From assembly GCA_040755195.1 (NCBI GenBank), contig JBFMBL010000002.1, positions 31,747 to 95,746 on the forward strand: a stretch of 64,000 nt of DNA, given 5' to 3'. The notes beneath the pieces are model-generated. The model did no database searches, was not told the origin of the DNA, and saw only the letters and a program-made list of their open reading frames with translations. The DNA comes from SURF-55 sp040755195 (lineage in GTDB: Bacteria; Bacillota; Desulfotomaculia; Desulfotomaculales; Ammonificaceae). Position numbers and translations under genes: made by a program. Shown here piece after piece: positions 24,443-32,959 of this stretch. Positions within the stretch are counted from its first letter, which is position 1. Each line of letters begins with the position of its first letter.

Positions 24443-24829
24443 ATGTCGTTAGGTTTGGTTTTCAAGGCGCTGGCGGATGAGACACGGCGGGAGATCCTGC
24501 GGTTTTTGCGGGAAGGGGACCTTGCGGCGGGAGAGATCGCCGGCCGGTTTAAGGTCTCATGGCCGACCATTTCGCACCATCTGGGCGTGCTCAAGCAGGC
24601 GAACCTGGTACAGGATTACCGGAAGGGCCAGTATATCTACTATGCGCTGAACACGACCGTCTTCCAGGAGGCAGCAGCCTGGTTCCTTGCGGTTTCGGGC
24701 GAAAGGGCTCAAAAGGAAGCGGGTGAGGCAGCTACAAATAGCAAAGCCGGCGGAGAGAAAAGGGGTGGCGTCAGGTCGTGCCAGAAGAAAATAAAGACGA
24801 AGGCTATCCCCTCACCTGGGAGACCCTGA
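24443..24829 (+). CDS. sdpR: ArsR-family repressor, SdpR-like
   Basis: 128 residues. Winged HTH of the ArsR/SmtB class: LFKALADETRREILRFLREGDLAAGEIAGRF, recognition helix VSWPTISHHLGVLKQANLV, wing YRKGQYIYYALN. No metal-binding Cys cluster, as in SdpR. In Bacillus SdpR represses sdpRI and is sequestered at the membrane by SdpI when toxin is present. The C-terminal tail (from about 95) overlaps the sdpI start by 52 bp and may be a by-product of that overlap. No sdpABC genes are near. Confidence 0.8.
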   Translation: MSLGLVFKALADETRREILRFLREGDLAAGEIAGRFKVSWPTISHHLGVLKQANLVQDYRKGQYIYYALNTTVFQEAAAWFLAVSGERAQKEAGEAATNSKAGGEKRGGVRSCQKKIKTKAIPSPGRP

Positions 24830-25443
24830 AGCCTGACTGGCCGCTGTGGGTAATCCTGGCCGGGTTGTTCATCGCGGCGGTTATTCTCTATTCCACGCTT
24901 CCGGAACAAATGCCACTCAACTGGGCGCTTTTCGAGCCGCTGCTGATCCTGGGCCTTTACCTTTCGATGCTGCTGCTGCCTTTGCTTGACCCGTGGCGCA
25001 GGAACTACGCCCGTTTCGGCGGGGTATACCGCTTGCTGCGGTGGGTAATGGTTATCTTCATGACCGGTATCTGTGCCATCTCCAGGGCGGAGGCCGTCGG
25101 TTACGACATAGACACAGAGTTGGCTGTTAACAGCGGTGTCGCCCTCCTTTTTATCATCATCGGCAACGTGATGGGGCAGGTCTCGCCCAATTTCTTCATC
25201 GGTATAAAAACACCCTGGACCCTGGCTAATGAGGAGGTCTGGCGGCGCACGCACCGGATGGCGGCCAAATTATGGGTACTGGGCGGCTTAGTCTGTCTTG
25301 CCCTCACGCCGGTCCGGGCACCCTGGGGTACGCATGCTTTTATAGCGTGTATGGCCGTAATAGGGCTGGCGCCGATTGTCTATTCGTTAATTGTATACCG
25401 ACAGGTCGAAACACAAAAAGATATGGAGATTAAACATGAATAA
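24778..25443 (+). CDS. sdpI: SdpI-family membrane immunity/signal protein
   Basis: 221 residues, GTG start within sdpR. DUF1648-type N-terminus (LPEQMPLNWA) and the SdpI signature near the middle (NFFIGIKTPWTLANEEVWRRTHRMAAKLWVLGG). About six TM segments. In Bacillus it gives immunity to the SdpC toxin and anchors SdpR. Truncated copies of this gene occur at 5.2, 13.1, 17.6 and 19.1 kb, so it has been the substrate of repeated duplications in this island. Confidence 0.85.
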   Translation: MPEENKDEGYPLTWETLKPDWPLWVILAGLFIAAVILYSTLPEQMPLNWALFEPLLILGLYLSMLLLPLLDPWRRNYARFGGVYRLLRWVMVIFMTGICAISRAEAVGYDIDTELAVNSGVALLFIIIGNVMGQVSPNFFIGIKTPWTLANEEVWRRTHRMAAKLWVLGGLVCLALTPVRAPWGTHAFIACMAVIGLAPIVYSLIVYRQVETQKDMEIKHE

Positions 25444-25509
25444 GTATTTATCAAATAGGCCTGCCATTCTCTATTAAGTCTCACTGCCTCACGCTGGAAG
25501 GGAGAGACG

Positions 25510-26088
25510 ATGAGTTACGAAATTCATTATTTGGACGTGCTAAAGGGGCTTCTTTCGCCGCTGGACCCTTTGATGGCCCTTATAATGTTCGTAGTCTTCA
25601 TTGTAGGCCCCGGAGCTACCGTATGGGTGCTGAAGCGGTCAGGCAAGTGGTCCAGGTATTGGTGGCAAGTTCCTGTAGGCCCCCTTATCCTGATAACCAT
25701 TCTTTTATTCGGCATTTGGCCGCAGGAGGGTGCGGGCTGGCGACTGACGGACGGAAAGTTAAAAATCCGGGCGTGGCCGGTTTCTACGACGCTCGACACA
25801 AAGAAAATCCGGGCGGCGTTGGTGGAAAGCTCGAGCCCGTGGCGGCCGGTGATGCGCACCAACGGGTACGGCACACCGGGGCTTTGCACCGGCTGGTGCA
25901 GGCTTGCCAACGGCAAGAAGGCGGTGGTTTTCCGGCATTTGCGCCCACCTGAGATGGTGCTGATAGAGGCCGGCAGCCGTTACTATATCATAAGTCATCC
26001 CGGTATCGAAAAACTCTACGACGCGCTTATCGCACAGGGAGCCGTGCAATGGACCGCTGATACCGGGGAGGGCAAGGGCGATGTCTGA
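25510..26088 (+). CDS. Membrane protein with bacterial PH-like domain
   Basis: 192 residues. Two TM helices (about 17-40 and 54-70), then a PH-like beta domain (about 75-180; WRLTDGKLKIRAWPVSTTLDTKKIRAALVE ... VVFRHLRPPEMVLIEAGSRYYIISHPGIEKLYDAL), similar in kind to the domain at 12016-12678. It overlaps the next gene by 8 bp and lies downstream of sdpRI. Role unknown. Confidence 0.65.
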   Translation: MSYEIHYLDVLKGLLSPLDPLMALIMFVVFIVGPGATVWVLKRSGKWSRYWWQVPVGPLILITILLFGIWPQEGAGWRLTDGKLKIRAWPVSTTLDTKKIRAALVESSSPWRPVMRTNGYGTPGLCTGWCRLANGKKAVVFRHLRPPEMVLIEAGSRYYIISHPGIEKLYDALIAQGAVQWTADTGEGKGDV

Positions 26089-26620
26089 TGCTGTGCGGCA
26101 TGAGGAGGGAAACAAGGTCTTCTTCCAGGAGGTGCAGTACTTCCGCCAGTGGTGGCTCTGGTTAATTGTTCTCTTAATCGCCGGACTTAGCTGGCACACG
26201 GCGGTGGAGCAACTGATGTTTGGGATTCCGTCCGGAAATAACCCGGCTTCTGACCCTGAGGTGTTAGTCATTTGGGTCGTTTTCGGCATCCTTTTCCCGG
26301 CGATCTTCTGGTTTGGCAGGCTGATCACCGAGGTGCGTAGCGACGGACTGTACATCTGTTTCTTCCCCTTTCATCTTTCATTCAAGAAGATACCATTCAC
26401 GCAAATAAAGAGATACGAAGTGCGCACCTACAGTCCCGCCGAATACGGGGGCTGGGGTATCCGCGGCTGGTTTGACGATAAGGCGTACAACGTCAGCGGA
26501 AACCGGGGGGTACAGTTGGAACTCATAAACGGCAAGCGGTTGCTTATCGGCTCCCAGAAGCCGGAGGAGCTTGTCAGAGCGATAGACAACGCCTGGAAGG
26601 GAGAAACAGGAGGAAAATAA
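26081..26620 (+). CDS. Membrane protein with PH-like C-terminal domain
   Basis: 179 residues, translationally coupled to the preceding gene. Two TM helices (about 24-42 and 62-85) followed by a domain of about 90 residues (DGLYICFFPFHLSFKKIPFTQIKRYEVRTY...RGVQLELINGKRLLIGSQKPEELVRAI) typical of bacterial PH-like modules. Function unknown. Confidence 0.65.
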   Translation: MSDAVRHEEGNKVFFQEVQYFRQWWLWLIVLLIAGLSWHTAVEQLMFGIPSGNNPASDPEVLVIWVVFGILFPAIFWFGRLITEVRSDGLYICFFPFHLSFKKIPFTQIKRYEVRTYSPAEYGGWGIRGWFDDKAYNVSGNRGVQLELINGKRLLIGSQKPEELVRAIDNAWKGETGGK

Positions 26621-26688
26621 CAAGACCCAACGAATTAACCGGTAAGAGAACTTTGGATAAAGAAATTAAACAACGGGGGTTTGGAAGA

Positions 26689-27396
26689 ATGAGCGAAAAT
26701 GGCGGAGAGCGTTCCGGATGGTGGTTCTTGCAGGTGCTGACAAGCCCTGGAAAGGCTTTTAAAGAGATCGCCGCGGAGCCGGCCTTCTTGAAGCCGGCGC
26801 TGGTGATAACCGGGATCAACCTGCTCCTGGGGATTATTCTTGCCCCTAAAATCAAAGCGTTCGCCGTTTGGATGGTAAAGCACGGCCCGGCCGCGGTGCC
26901 GCCGGAGCAGATGGAGCAGGTGCTGGCGGTGGCGTCCACGGCGGCGGCGGTGGGAAGCGTAGTCGGGGCGGTTTTAATGCCCTGGCTTATCTGGCTGGTC
27001 ATCGCCGGTCTTCTTAAGGTCTACGCGATGTTTTCCGCCAAGGAGACTTCTTTTAAATCTCTCTTCGCTGTGGCGGTTTACGGTTACCTGCCGGTCGTTC
27101 TCGGTGGACTGATCGCTACGCCGATCACCCTGAGCGTGCCGGTGGAAAACTTTCAAAACGTCAGCCTGAGCCTTGCGGCCTTTCTCCCCGCCCAAAGCGG
27201 GTTTCTTTACTTCTTTCTCAGACAGTGCAACCCGTTCACCTGGTGGAGCCTTATCCTTTACGGGATAGGCGGCGCGGCGGCGACGAAGACACGTCCGGTA
27301 AGCGCCGCCACGTACATCTTCGTGTTGTGGCTGTTGTACGCCCTGGCGGCAGGTGCTCTCGCTTCCATTAAAGCACCTGCCGGAATGGGCGGCTAG
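26689..27396 (+). CDS. Yip1-domain membrane protein
   Basis: 235 residues from ATG 26689; a TTG 12 codons upstream is a less likely start. The N-terminal motif WWFLQVLTSPGKAFKEIAAEP is the hallmark of bacterial Yip1-family proteins, followed by five TM helices. These proteins often stand beside MacAB-type exporter genes, as here. Molecular role unknown. Confidence 0.75.
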   Translation: MSENGGERSGWWFLQVLTSPGKAFKEIAAEPAFLKPALVITGINLLLGIILAPKIKAFAVWMVKHGPAAVPPEQMEQVLAVASTAAAVGSVVGAVLMPWLIWLVIAGLLKVYAMFSAKETSFKSLFAVAVYGYLPVVLGGLIATPITLSVPVENFQNVSLSLAAFLPAQSGFLYFFLRQCNPFTWWSLILYGIGGAAATKTRPVSAATYIFVLWLLYALAAGALASIKAPAGMGG

Positions 27397-27474
27397 GAGA
27401 GTGTTGCAAAGTAATTAAATTAGGTAGAAAACTAACCTAACGGTTTTCGGTAGTTAAACGTAGTAAATGTCTCG

Positions 27475-27595
27475 GAGGCTGCAAAAAACAAGCATGTCGA
27501 GGAAGACGAAGCTGGCCGGAACGGAGCGTACACGGACGTACGTGAGTACCGGACAGCGAGTCTGACGAAGACAGGCGCCGTTTTGCAGCAGCCTC
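27475..27595. repeat. 121-bp intergenic element with GAGGCTGC terminal inverted repeats
   Basis: Begins GAGGCTGCAAAAA and ends TTTTGCAGCAGCCTC, enclosing an internal GTACACGGACGTACGTGAGTAC palindrome-rich core (about 27527-27548). No ORF. It looks like a small non-autonomous mobile or extragenic palindromic element. Confidence 0.65.
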
Positions 27596-27614
27596 ATAGG
27601 AAAGGGGACCGACC

Positions 27615-28856
27615 TTGCGCAAAGCAAAATTCTGGCTTATCCTCGCCGGTATCATATTGACCGTTGCCGTGGTGGCGGCGGGCGCCGTCCGCAGTTTCTC
27701 GAAGGCGTCCATTGAGGTAAAAACCGCCGTCGCGGAAGAACGGACATTCGAAGATAAGGTTCTTGTCTCGGGAAAGGTTGATGCCACACACAAGGTGGAC
27801 GTAGTCGCCCCTTTTGCGGCAAAGCTTCTGACATTGAAAGTAAAAGAAGGCGACCGGGTGGTGTCGGGCCAGTTGCTGGCCGAAATGGACGCAAGTGACG
27901 CCGAGGACCGTGCAAAGGAAGCCGAGGCGGCGCTGGCGGTCGCGGAAGCCCAGTTGGCCCAGGCGCTAAAACCCGCAAGAACCGAGGAACTCTCCCAGGC
28001 GGAAGCCGCCCTTGAGGCCGCCGAAGCCCAGGCCGAAGCAAGCCGTAAAGATTTGGAACGGCAGCGCCTTCTGTTTGAGCAGGAAGCCGTTTCTCAGGCG
28101 GAATTAGAAGCCGCTGAGACCGCGTATACAAGGGCGAAATCGGATGCGGACGCGGCGGCGGCGCGGCTTGCTGCGCTTAAAAACCCGGACGACAACCAAA
28201 TCAGAATTCTACAGGCGCAGGTTGAGCAAGCCAGACTCGCGGCGCAGAACGCCCGCCGGGCGGCATCCAAAGGACGGCTTACCGCTTCCGCCGACGGTGT
28301 GGTGCTTTATACGTCAAGCAGGGCGGGCAGTTATCTTCAGCCCGGCGCCCCGATCCTGACTTTCGGCGATTTAAAGAAGCTCGAGGTGGTCGCCGACCTC
28401 AGCGAACAGGACATCGGCGGTATTGCCGCCGGGCAGCTTGCGGAAATCACCTGGGCGGGGCAACCGGATAAAACTTTGAAAGGCAAGGTCTCACGGGTCG
28501 CGCCGGCGGTTACGAAGACGGGCGACCGGGAAACGGAAAACGCGGTCCGGGTTTTTGTGGAACTGCCGCAAAACAACCTCCTTCCCGGGGCCACGGTTGA
28601 TGTGCTCATTTACCGTGTCAAGCCGTTCAAGGCCGTCATGATACCCAACGAAGCCATCTTGACCGAAGGAAAGTCGAAATTCGTTTTCGTTGTCGAGAAG
28701 AGAACCGCCCGAAAGCATAAGGTCGAGTTAGGCTTAGCCAACGAGCTTTCCACCGTGATCAAGGCCGGTATCCGGCCCGGCGACAGGGTCATCCTCAACC
28801 CCAAGGACATTAAGGACGGCCGGCCCGTGCGCGTAACCGGCGGTGCCAAGAAGTGA
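27615..28856 (+). CDS. HlyD/MacA-type periplasmic adaptor subunit
   Basis: 413 residues, TTG start after GGAAAGGGGA. N-terminal TM anchor (about 7-27), biotinyl-lipoyl half-motifs (VVAPFAAKLLTLKVKEGDRVVSGQLLAEMD, and LTASADGVVLYTSSRAGSYLQPG), a long coiled coil (about 95-200), then beta-barrel and C-terminal domains (GLANELSTVIKAGIRPGDRVIL). It couples to the MacB-type ABC genes behind it; export substrate unknown. Confidence 0.85.
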   Translation: MRKAKFWLILAGIILTVAVVAAGAVRSFSKASIEVKTAVAEERTFEDKVLVSGKVDATHKVDVVAPFAAKLLTLKVKEGDRVVSGQLLAEMDASDAEDRAKEAEAALAVAEAQLAQALKPARTEELSQAEAALEAAEAQAEASRKDLERQRLLFEQEAVSQAELEAAETAYTRAKSDADAAAARLAALKNPDDNQIRILQAQVEQARLAAQNARRAASKGRLTASADGVVLYTSSRAGSYLQPGAPILTFGDLKKLEVVADLSEQDIGGIAAGQLAEITWAGQPDKTLKGKVSRVAPAVTKTGDRETENAVRVFVELPQNNLLPGATVDVLIYRVKPFKAVMIPNEAILTEGKSKFVFVVEKRTARKHKVELGLANELSTVIKAGIRPGDRVILNPKDIKDGRPVRVTGGAKK

Positions 28857-29530
28857 TCAAGGTCGAGGGTTTGAGCAAGGTTTACGGGCTTGGGCCGACG
28901 GCCGTAACAGCCTTGAAGGATGTAACCCAGGAGATTAAAACCGGGGAGTTTGTAGCGGTGATGGGACCGTCGGGCTCGGGCAAATCCACCTTTCTGAGCG
29001 TCCTCGGCTGCCTCGAGCAACCCACGGCGGGACGCTACTTCTTCAACGAGCGGGACGTCAACTCCATGAACGACGACGAACTCGCGCACCTTCGCAACAG
29101 GCAGATCGGTTTTATTTTTCAGACTTTCAACCTGCTTCCCCGCCAGAACGTCTCCCGCAACGTCGAACTGCCGCTCGTATACGCCGGGGCGCCGCGCAAG
29201 GAGCGCCGGGAGCGCGCCGAGGCCCTGCTTAAACGGGTGGGTCTTGGGCACCGCTTGCGGCATAAACCCACCGCCCTCTCCGGCGGTGAACAGCAGCGGG
29301 TGGCGATCGCCCGCGCCCTTGTTAACGACCCGGCGGTGATTCTCGCCGATGAACCCACCGGCAATCTCGACAGCCGCTCGACACACGAGATAATGGCTCT
29401 TTTCAAAGAGCTGCACGCCGAAGGCAGAACCATCATCCTGATCACCCACGAGCCGGATGTCGCGCGTTACGCCGGCCGCATCCTTTATTTCCTCGACGGG
29501 GCCATCGTCAGGGAGGAGATGGTGCAGTGA
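28853..29530 (+). CDS. MacB/LolD-type ABC ATPase
   Basis: 225 residues, GTG start overlapping the adaptor stop by 4 bp. Walker A GPSGSGKST (about 39-47), signature LSGGEQQRVAIARAL (about 141-155), Walker B VILADEPTGNLD. Works with the next gene as a mechanotransmission-type exporter. Confidence 0.9.
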   Translation: MIKVEGLSKVYGLGPTAVTALKDVTQEIKTGEFVAVMGPSGSGKSTFLSVLGCLEQPTAGRYFFNERDVNSMNDDELAHLRNRQIGFIFQTFNLLPRQNVSRNVELPLVYAGAPRKERRERAEALLKRVGLGHRLRHKPTALSGGEQQRVAIARALVNDPAVILADEPTGNLDSRSTHEIMALFKELHAEGRTIILITHEPDVARYAGRILYFLDGAIVREEMVQ

Positions 29531-30732
29531 AGTTCTCCGACCTTTTAATGCTGGTTGGTGAAAATCTCCTGGCACACCGTTTAAGAGCCGTTCTTACCAC
29601 ACTCGGTATCGCCATTGGTATCGCGGCGGTCATTACCGTGGTGGCCATAGGCCAGGGCGGCCGGGCGGTTCTTCTCAGCGAAATACAAAGAATGGGCAGC
29701 AGCCGCGGTTTTCAAATCAGCGTTGATTTTGCCCGTGGTGAGGCGCCCACGGCGGACACTTTCAAGCTCCAGGACGTTACGGTGATTAAAGAGCTTTCGC
29801 CTGCCGTCGAAAAACTGGCCCCCGTCAGTTACAGCATGATGGTCAGCGTCCGCCGCCCGCACGGCAAAGAAAAACCGGTCATGGCCCAGCTCCTCGGAAC
29901 AACTGCGGATATGCCGCCTGTTATGAACCTGAGATTTGAATCGGGCCGTTTTCTCTCCTCCACCGATGTGGCGGGACACCGCCGGGTGGTCGTCCTCGAC
30001 GGGGCTCTGGCCGAAACTCTTTTCCCCGACGGCGAAGCCCTCGGCAAGCAGGTGTTTGTTCAGGATGTCCCGGCAACCGTAATCGGTGTAACCAAGAAAG
30101 AATCCTCGCTGTTGATGGGAGCGATGAACCTTAAATACGCATACGTCCCTATTACCTTTGCGCACGAACTCCTGAACTCACGGGTGATTTACGAACTGGA
30201 CGGGGTAGCCCCGACCGAGGATGACGTCCCGCGCGCCATCCAGGACACCCTCAAAATTCTTAAGAAAAGACACCCGGGCGCCGGTGTTCACTATACCGGC
30301 ATGTCCATGGAAGAAGGTCTGGCGATAGTGGCAAAGGTCACCTCAATAATGACCCTTATCATCGGCGCGGTGGCGGGAATCGCCCTGCTCGTCGGCGGCG
30401 TGGGCGTGATGAACATCATGCTGGTAGCAGTAACGGAGCGGACCAGAGAGGTGGGCTTATTAAAGGCGCTCGGCGCCCGCCGCCAGGACATCCTGAAGCA
30501 GTTTCTGGGAGAGGCGATCGCCCTGTGCCTGGTAGGCGGCGTGCTCGGGATGGTGGTCGGGGCCGGCGGCGCCATGGTGGTCGCTTATTTCGCTCACTGG
30601 CCGCCGCTGATCTCCTTCTGGACGGTGCTTCTGGCCTTCGGCTTCGCCGCGCTGGTAGGGCTGTTCTTCGGCCTTTACCCCGCCAGCCGCGCGGCATCGC
30701 TCAGCCCTGCAGACGCCCTGCGGCACCTTTAG
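29527..30732 (+). CDS. MacB/FtsX-type ABC permease
   Basis: 401 residues. One N-terminal TM (about 20-43), a large extracytoplasmic domain, and three C-terminal TMs in the FtsX domain (GGVGVMNIMLVAVTERTREVGLLKALGARRQDI). Overlaps the ATPase gene by 4 bp. The C-terminus ...ASLSPADALRHL has a decayed second copy at 31491-31553. Confidence 0.9.
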   Translation: MKFSDLLMLVGENLLAHRLRAVLTTLGIAIGIAAVITVVAIGQGGRAVLLSEIQRMGSSRGFQISVDFARGEAPTADTFKLQDVTVIKELSPAVEKLAPVSYSMMVSVRRPHGKEKPVMAQLLGTTADMPPVMNLRFESGRFLSSTDVAGHRRVVVLDGALAETLFPDGEALGKQVFVQDVPATVIGVTKKESSLLMGAMNLKYAYVPITFAHELLNSRVIYELDGVAPTEDDVPRAIQDTLKILKKRHPGAGVHYTGMSMEEGLAIVAKVTSIMTLIIGAVAGIALLVGGVGVMNIMLVAVTERTREVGLLKALGARRQDILKQFLGEAIALCLVGGVLGMVVGAGGAMVVAYFAHWPPLISFWTVLLAFGFAALVGLFFGLYPASRAASLSPADALRHL

Positions 30733-30770
30733 AGAGTGTTCTTAAAACGGTGTTACCGATTCCTGGTAGT

Positions 30771-31205
30771 TTAAGAGAAAAACGGATTAACAACCCTCAC
30801 ATCCTCATAAAATTGGCCCGGGGGCAAGTCTTCCGACCAGATTATCGCGCCACCCAACACCTTGGCGCTGCGTATAATCATCGCGTCCCAAAAGGAGATT
30901 TTATAACGCTGTTGGATTTCGATGCCCCGCAATACATCGGTTGCATCCGGCGCATGTACATGCCAGAAAGAAAGGTCGGCAATGATACGGGAAGCGTTTT
31001 CCGGTGACAGCGGCTTACGGACCTTCTGCGTTACCGTTACGTAAAACTCCTGCAGAACTTGTACGCTTAAGCAGCCGTTGCCCGACCGCCATATTTCTGA
31101 AACCAGGGTTTTAGCAATGGTATGCTTTTCAGCAGCAGAGATGTCATGGGCATAAACCAGAATATTGGTATCCACAAACTGACGGTCACCGCCCTCACCG
31201 GTCAT
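30771..31205 (-). CDS. vapC: VapC-type PIN toxin
   Basis: 144 residues from ATG 31205, chosen because the start then overlaps the antitoxin stop by about 11 bp. PIN motifs: FVDTNILVYAHD (first Asp), LVSEIW and VLQEFYVTV (Glu), and YKISFWDAMIIRSAKVLG (Asp pair). Second VapBC pair of the island. Confidence 0.85.
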   Translation of the reverse strand: MTGEGGDRQFVDTNILVYAHDISAAEKHTIAKTLVSEIWRSGNGCLSVQVLQEFYVTVTQKVRKPLSPENASRIIADLSFWHVHAPDATDVLRGIEIQQRYKISFWDAMIIRSAKVLGGAIIWSEDLPPGQFYEDVRVVNPFFS

Positions 31206-31434
31206 GCAAATCTCTCCTGGCCCAGTTGACATTACCTTTGGTCCCCAGGTCGATACTCCCCAACATGCTCAAGTGACGCTCTTTTGCCTGTCGGTATCCT
31301 TCTTCCTTGCGCACAATTTCCACTAACAACTGCGTAAGGAGACCCGAAAGGGAGGTTCCCCGTTCTATGGCGATATGTTTTGCCTGCCGGAGAATCTCTT
31401 TGGGCAGCGAAAGCGTAACATTTTGATAATCCAC
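31195..31434 (-). CDS. vapB: VapB-type ribbon-helix-helix antitoxin
   Basis: 79 residues from GTG 31434 with GGAGGGG 5 nt upstream; a longer open frame exists but lacks a ribosome site. RHH fold: YQNVTLSLPKEILRQAKHIAIERGTSLSGLLTQLLVEI. C-terminal tail contacts the toxin. Confidence 0.8.
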   Translation of the reverse strand: MDYQNVTLSLPKEILRQAKHIAIERGTSLSGLLTQLLVEIVRKEEGYRQAKERHLSMLGSIDLGTKGNVNWARRDLHDR

Positions 31435-31441
31435 GCAAACC

Positions 31442-31484
31442 CCTCCACGTAATTCAGTATAGCACGCAAACACGTGGAGGTCAA
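31442..31484 (-). promoter_or_regulatory. vapBC promoter with overlapping operator
   Basis: On the minus strand: TTGACC (31484-31479), 17 bp, TATACT (31461-31456). A perfect 9-bp inverted repeat, CCTCCACGT (31442-31450) / ACGTGGAGG (31472-31480), flanks the -10 box and covers the ribosome site, as expected for VapBC autorepression. Confidence 0.7.
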
Positions 31485-31490
31485 GGATTA

Positions 31491-31553
31491 GCCAACCGCA
31501 CGGCATCACTCAGCCTCGCCGATGCGTTGCGGCATGTCGCAATTCCGCGTTAA
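31491..31553 (+). pseudogene. Last 20 codons of a second MacB-type permease
   Basis: Reads ANRTASLSLADALRHVAIPR then TAA, against ASRAASLSPADALRHL in the intact gene ending at 30732. A tandem copy of the permease was evidently lost and the VapBC pair now lies between the two tails. Confidence 0.75.
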
Positions 31554-31561
31554 CCCGAGGA

Positions 31562-31897
31562 GTGTATTTTCTTGTTTCGAAACGATTAAAATCCGCAAAC
31601 CTTTTCGAAAACAGAATTATGAAAGTGAGTGGCTGGTTTCTCGTAGCCCTGGGAATATTTCTAGCTCTACTGATGGTAGTATTGCCGCAGCCTAGAGCTT
31701 GGCAAACAGGAAAGAACGTGGTGCTCGCTGTAGCGACCATTAGCAATCTTTTCTCTGGGGTTTATAATTTAGCTTACAGGCGGAAGGTTAGCATAGACGC
31801 AGGTACCAGAGAGGTTGCCAAAATAGTAGGCATTTTGCTTCTTATCTCGGCGGCATGGACAGGAATGCTCTTTATCTTATCCTTATCTGTTTCTTAG
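31562..31897 (+). pseudogene. 5'-truncated copy of the membrane protein at 8956
   Basis: 111 codons matching residues from about 22 onward of the 132-residue protein at 8956-9354; the first helix and start are replaced by the permease tail. No ribosome site at the apparent start. Confidence 0.75.
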
Positions 31898-31919
31898 TAC
31901 GTGCAATAGCAGGCTCCTT

Positions 31920-32095
31920 AATGAAGAAGTTTCTATTGGGTCTGATAGGCGAACGGCAGCACGGCAAAGGTTTACGCAACGCTTTGGGATCATATGGTTC
32001 GGATTCAGGTCACCGATGGAGATCCTTATCTTCTATCCCCGGCAGAACCCGAAGCGTTTGTGGAGACTTTAACAAAGATAATCTTCGGCAAATAA
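31920..32095 (+). pseudogene. Remnant joining the MKKFLLGL start to a PH-domain C-terminus
   Basis: Starts like 9370 (MKKFLLGLI), then from about 31958 translates to GTAKVYATLWDHMVRIQVTDGDPYLLSPAEPEAFVETLTKII, the paralog of the C-terminus of the protein at 12016-12678. Everything between is deleted and the frame is not maintained. Confidence 0.8.
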
Positions 32096-32134
32096 TTGAG
32101 GAAGAAAAAGTAAGGTTTTTCGCCCGATACTAAC

Positions 32135-32600
32135 CACCACGCCGTTCATGCCTATTCCTTGTAAACACTCGGTAGTTGGCTAATTCCGTATTGAAAAATG
32201 AAATCATGTGTATCAAGGGGACGGGAGGCTGTGTAAAAACTGTTAACACAAATTCTAATTCCCTACTTGCACCATTTGCACCATCGTTTGTCTGAAATTT
32301 TGAGGGTCCATTATATAAAACAGGTCAACTAATGACCTCGCTGCTCCACTTTTAAGGATAATGAACCGATTCAAGCGACTTTTCACCCAGTCTGACAGTT
32401 TTTTGACACCTTTCTATGGCAAGACGGTAAAAGTAGAAGTAAGGCTAAGCCAGGAACTTGAACATACTGCTATGGGCCGATTTCTTCAAGTCTTCCCTCT
32501 TCCAGCCATCGTTTCTTTCGCCTTAAGGCAAGTGACTCATTGTTCTTTTCGAATTGGAAAGATATGTGTTAATATGAAAGCACGGTTTAGTGACGTTAAT
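32135..32600. other. Gene-poor stretch with possible insertion-sequence end
   Basis: No supported gene. GAGGCTGTGTAAAAACTG near 32227-32244 resembles the terminal repeat of IS256-group elements, but no transposase frame follows. An 87-codon frame from 32361 has no ribosome site. Confidence 0.4.
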
Positions 32601-32620
32601 TCAACAGGTGCCGGGAAAGG

Positions 32621-32815
32621 ATGAACGCTGTGGATGTTAATGGCACAGTATTCGCTCAGATGCTTCATACCCTTTTGCTGCTGCTCCTAACCATTGCCGT
32701 GCCGGCATACGTTATCTACCAACTTTTAAAAATCTTAAACCGGGTCGAAAAGCGCCTTAAAAATATTGAGGAAGCCGTCGTCGAATTAAGGAACAAAGGT
32801 GATCAGGCGGGATAA
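32621..32815 (+). CDS. Small single-pass membrane protein with coiled-coil tail
   Basis: 64 residues (a GTG four codons in is an alternative start). TM helix about 15-38, then a heptad-like charged helix (LKILNRVEKRLKNIEEAVVEL). Similar in layout to small DUF4083-type proteins. Function unknown. Confidence 0.5.
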   Translation: MNAVDVNGTVFAQMLHTLLLLLLTIAVPAYVIYQLLKILNRVEKRLKNIEEAVVELRNKGDQAG

Positions 32816-32959
32816 AACTCAAGAGTCCAGCATGCTGCAATCTCTTTTATACCTTAATCCTTAAGAAAGAAATTATCCGGGGGGGGTGAGAGTGCAACAG
32901 GCTGATGTTACGGCTTTACTCAATCTCACTATAAATTAGAAAACGCTGGAGGTATAAAA

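Noticed and set aside
32361..32624. 87-codon frame
   Set aside because: No ribosome site or motif; lies in a stretch that looks like decayed mobile DNA.
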